DNA from: Methanocorpusculum sp.
Lineage (GTDB): Archaea > Halobacteriota > Methanomicrobia > Methanomicrobiales > Methanocorpusculaceae
Assembly (NCBI GenBank): GCA_017387505.1
Contig: JAFOFB010000003.1
Span: 1-64,000 of the forward strand
Length of the DNA stretch: 64,000 nt
Reading direction: 5' to 3'
The notes below the pieces were generated by a model that had not been told where the DNA came from, did no database searches, and saw nothing but the letters and a program-made list of their open reading frames with translations. Below, piece by piece: positions 62,684-64,000 of the stretch (within the stretch, counting starts at the first letter, position 1; each line of letters begins with the position of its first letter). Both the position numbers and the translations under genes were made by a program.

Positions 62684-62878
62684 TTATCTGCGGCGCTGGC
62701 TGGTGTTAACCTTACGGGTAATGTTGCCTGCGACACGGTTTCTGATGGTCTTGCTCTGGATGGTGGTGACTTCAGAAACAACCTTCTTGTTGTCGTCGAA
62801 GTTTCCGTTGAAGGATTCTCTGTGCTGTTCTAAAAGGGCCTCGCCCATAGTCTTGATATAGCTTGGTTTAATTCCCAT
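62684..62878 (-). CDS. rps17e: 30S ribosomal protein S17e
   Basis: 64 aa archaeal/eukaryotic small-subunit protein. PSYIKTMGEALLEQHRESFN then TTIQSKTIRNRVAGNITRKV, the signature. GAGG ribosome site 12 bases upstream. Separated by 222 bp (62462-62683, no gene) from component A2 and by 19 bp from the ThiN-like gene, likely one operon with it. Confidence 0.92.
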   Translation of the reverse strand: MGIKPSYIKTMGEALLEQHRESFNGNFDDNKKVVSEVTTIQSKTIRNRVAGNITRKVNTSQRRR

Positions 62879-62897
62879 GATATATGCCTCAAATGCT

Positions 62898-63401
62898 CTA
62901 TAATGTTAGTCGTTCCGATATGATAAGTATTCTGTTTGCCACATCGTCTGGAGTCTCTCCAAAAATGTAGATACACCCTCCGTATGTCGGTTCATTTTCT
63001 GCGCAGATAGCGGCAGGCACACCTTCCTTGCAAAGGAACGCAACTCCCCATTCCATCGTTGAAATTCCTTTTGGGAACTTTTCCGCGTCGTATTCTTCTA
63101 CGTCCTGCAATACCTCGCGAACGGTTTCTGCAATATCTTCATTCAGTCTGATGCATCCGACAGCTCTCATGTCAGGAGTAAACCTGCGCGCGGTAATTAT
63201 CACACGTACAACAGGCTCATCAACACCAAATCCTACACTTCCCTCGCGGGCTACAGCAACCCCTTTTGCATCACGTGCATCATCGATTGCATATGCAAGA
63301 GTGATACCGCCTTTTGGAATGATGTATCTGTTTGCACTCTCAACCTTGCCTGAAGCTTTCTGAATCTCACGAAGAACTGCTGACTGCTGTTTTGCTGTCA
63401 T
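62898..63401 (-). CDS. ThiN-like protein (thiamine-phosphate synthase family, 167 aa)
   Basis: Resembles the archaeal ThiN domain: IPKGGITLAYAIDDARDAKGVAVAREGSVGFGVDEPVVRVIITARRFTPDMRAVGCIRL (about 28-86) matches the PxGGxxIAYA..ARD..FGASSHVARVVLTA pattern. ThiN normally joins HMP-PP and thiazole-P. Usually it is fused to a kinase or HTH; here it stands alone, so enzymatic activity is not assured. TAATG-coupled to the HD-domain gene. Confidence 0.7.
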   Translation of the reverse strand: MTAKQQSAVLREIQKASGKVESANRYIIPKGGITLAYAIDDARDAKGVAVAREGSVGFGVDEPVVRVIITARRFTPDMRAVGCIRLNEDIAETVREVLQDVEEYDAEKFPKGISTMEWGVAFLCKEGVPAAICAENEPTYGGCIYIFGETPDDVANRILIISERLTL

Positions 63402-63952
63402 TATGTAAGCCCCAGTTCATCTCTGACTTCTGTGATTTCATTGATTGCAATCTCATACATTCTTTCACGCGGTAGAAGAGAGTCAGACATTGCAATTCTG
63501 TTTCTGTCACAGCCTGCGGCAAAGGATGCGGCTTTGTATTTCTTGGTGACAGTCTTTGGAGTAACTTCAGTAATTTTTCCGCCTTTAACGTATGCACAGG
63601 CAATAACAAGACCTGATACACTGTCTGCTGTCTGAAGGCAGATTTCGACAGTCTCAGTGTATTCACCGTCGAAAAGCATGTGGTTATGGCGTCTTATTGG
63701 AAGAGCAATCTCATCACCGATACCTGCGGCTTTTAAGATTTCATATCCGACTTCACCATGCTTTTCCATATCCTCATCGATTTCCTGGAAGTCGATGTCG
63801 TGAAGAATACCGATTAACTCGTAAAGATTTTCATCCTCTCCAAGTTCTTTTGCAAGACCTTTCATCACAGCGGCTGTTGCTATGCAGTGACCTAAAAGAG
63901 ACTCGGTTGTTACATGTTCTTTGAGAAGCGAAAGCGCCTCATTTCTATCCAT
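63401..63952 (-). CDS. HD-domain phosphohydrolase (HDIG type, 183 aa)
   Basis: Start at 63952 (MDRNEALSLLKEHVTTESLLGHCIATAAVM). HD pattern: H22 in LGHCIATAAVM, GILHDIDFQEID (about 47-58), HGEVGYEIL and RRHNHM, the metal ligands. Hydrolase of unknown nucleotide or phosphate substrate. First gene of an apparent operon with ThiN-like and S17e. Confidence 0.85.
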   Translation of the reverse strand: MDRNEALSLLKEHVTTESLLGHCIATAAVMKGLAKELGEDENLYELIGILHDIDFQEIDEDMEKHGEVGYEILKAAGIGDEIALPIRRHNHMLFDGEYTETVEICLQTADSVSGLVIACAYVKGGKITEVTPKTVTKKYKAASFAAGCDRNRIAMSDSLLPRERMYEIAINEITEVRDELGLT

Positions 63953-64000
63953 GATTATGTATAGGCATTCAAAAGGGATAAAAGCCCGCACGTTAAATAT

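Noticed and set aside
1-64000. CRISPR arrays, rRNA genes, prophage or transposase genes
   Set aside because: No regularly spaced repeats, no rRNA-like sequence and no transposase, integrase or phage structural gene was seen.

Overview
The window comes from a methanogenic archaeon, most likely of the order Methanomicrobiales and possibly Methanocorpusculum-like. The order rests on the mix of methanogenesis genes, a PGF-CTERM S-layer-type protein and archaeal pilins; the genus is a guess. Direct evidence for a methanogen is formyl-MFR:H4MPT formyltransferase (ftr), an eight-gene cluster built around MCR-activation component A2 and methanogenesis markers 3, 5, 6, 7, 15 and 17, archaeal ribosomal proteins S7, S12 and S17e with aEF-2, NMD3, archaeal NusA, and the archaeal CoA pathway (pantoate kinase plus phosphopantoate-beta-alanine ligase). 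Genes are dense, many are coupled by 1-8 nt overlaps, and several have a TATA box about 25 nt before the ATG, which suggests leaderless mRNAs.

Layout. 1-5000 is an accessory zone: inverted-repeat elements, two copies of an unlisted ~50-residue protein, a bacterial-type hypoxanthine phosphoribosyltransferase, three tandem type IV pilins (the middle one cut by an in-frame UAA) and a GxxExxY nuclease-like gene between ~160-bp inverted repeats. 5-17 kb holds a TPR protein, an aminotransferase, a GntR-controlled ABC-2 exporter, a TraX-like protein, malate dehydrogenase, DNA polymerase B and ftr. 17-23 kb has very small genes, then rps12-rps7-aEF2, class I fructose bisphosphatase coupled to a shrunken FBP aldolase/phosphatase relative, and tRNA-Leu. 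23-37 kb carries small zinc proteins, a metal-transporting P-type ATPase with a separate metal-binding domain and an HxlR regulator, cbiB, DUF2070, Dph6-like, PfkB, DUF555 and a Ski2-like helicase. 36.6-40.5 kb has hisE-nusA, proS and, unexpectedly, a def-fmt operon (peptide deformylase plus Met-tRNA formyltransferase). 40.5-51 kb has a lipoprotein and PH/Yip1 pair, tRNA-Ala, and a long minus-strand operon DUF424-nmd3-Trm5/TYW2-coaBC-PoK-PPS-RFC-like. 51-55 kb is a second accessory zone with a deleted copy of the GxxExxY element, a second copy of the hpt upstream region with its microprotein, the S-layer gene and another palindromic element. 55-64 kb is the MCR-activation operon followed by S17e, a ThiN-like protein and an HD-domain protein.

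Best candidates for something new: (1) a complete bacterial-type formyl-methionine cycle (def-fmt) in an archaeon; (2) a family of ~50-residue SREIREW proteins with conserved promoter and RNA-hairpin structure; (3) GxxExxY cassettes with long inverted repeats and a deletion derivative that still carries the 3' end of the gene; (4) the pilin gene whose 101 codons after an in-frame UAA are still open and still ATGA-coupled to the next pilin. All calls are from reading sequence only; no database search was run.
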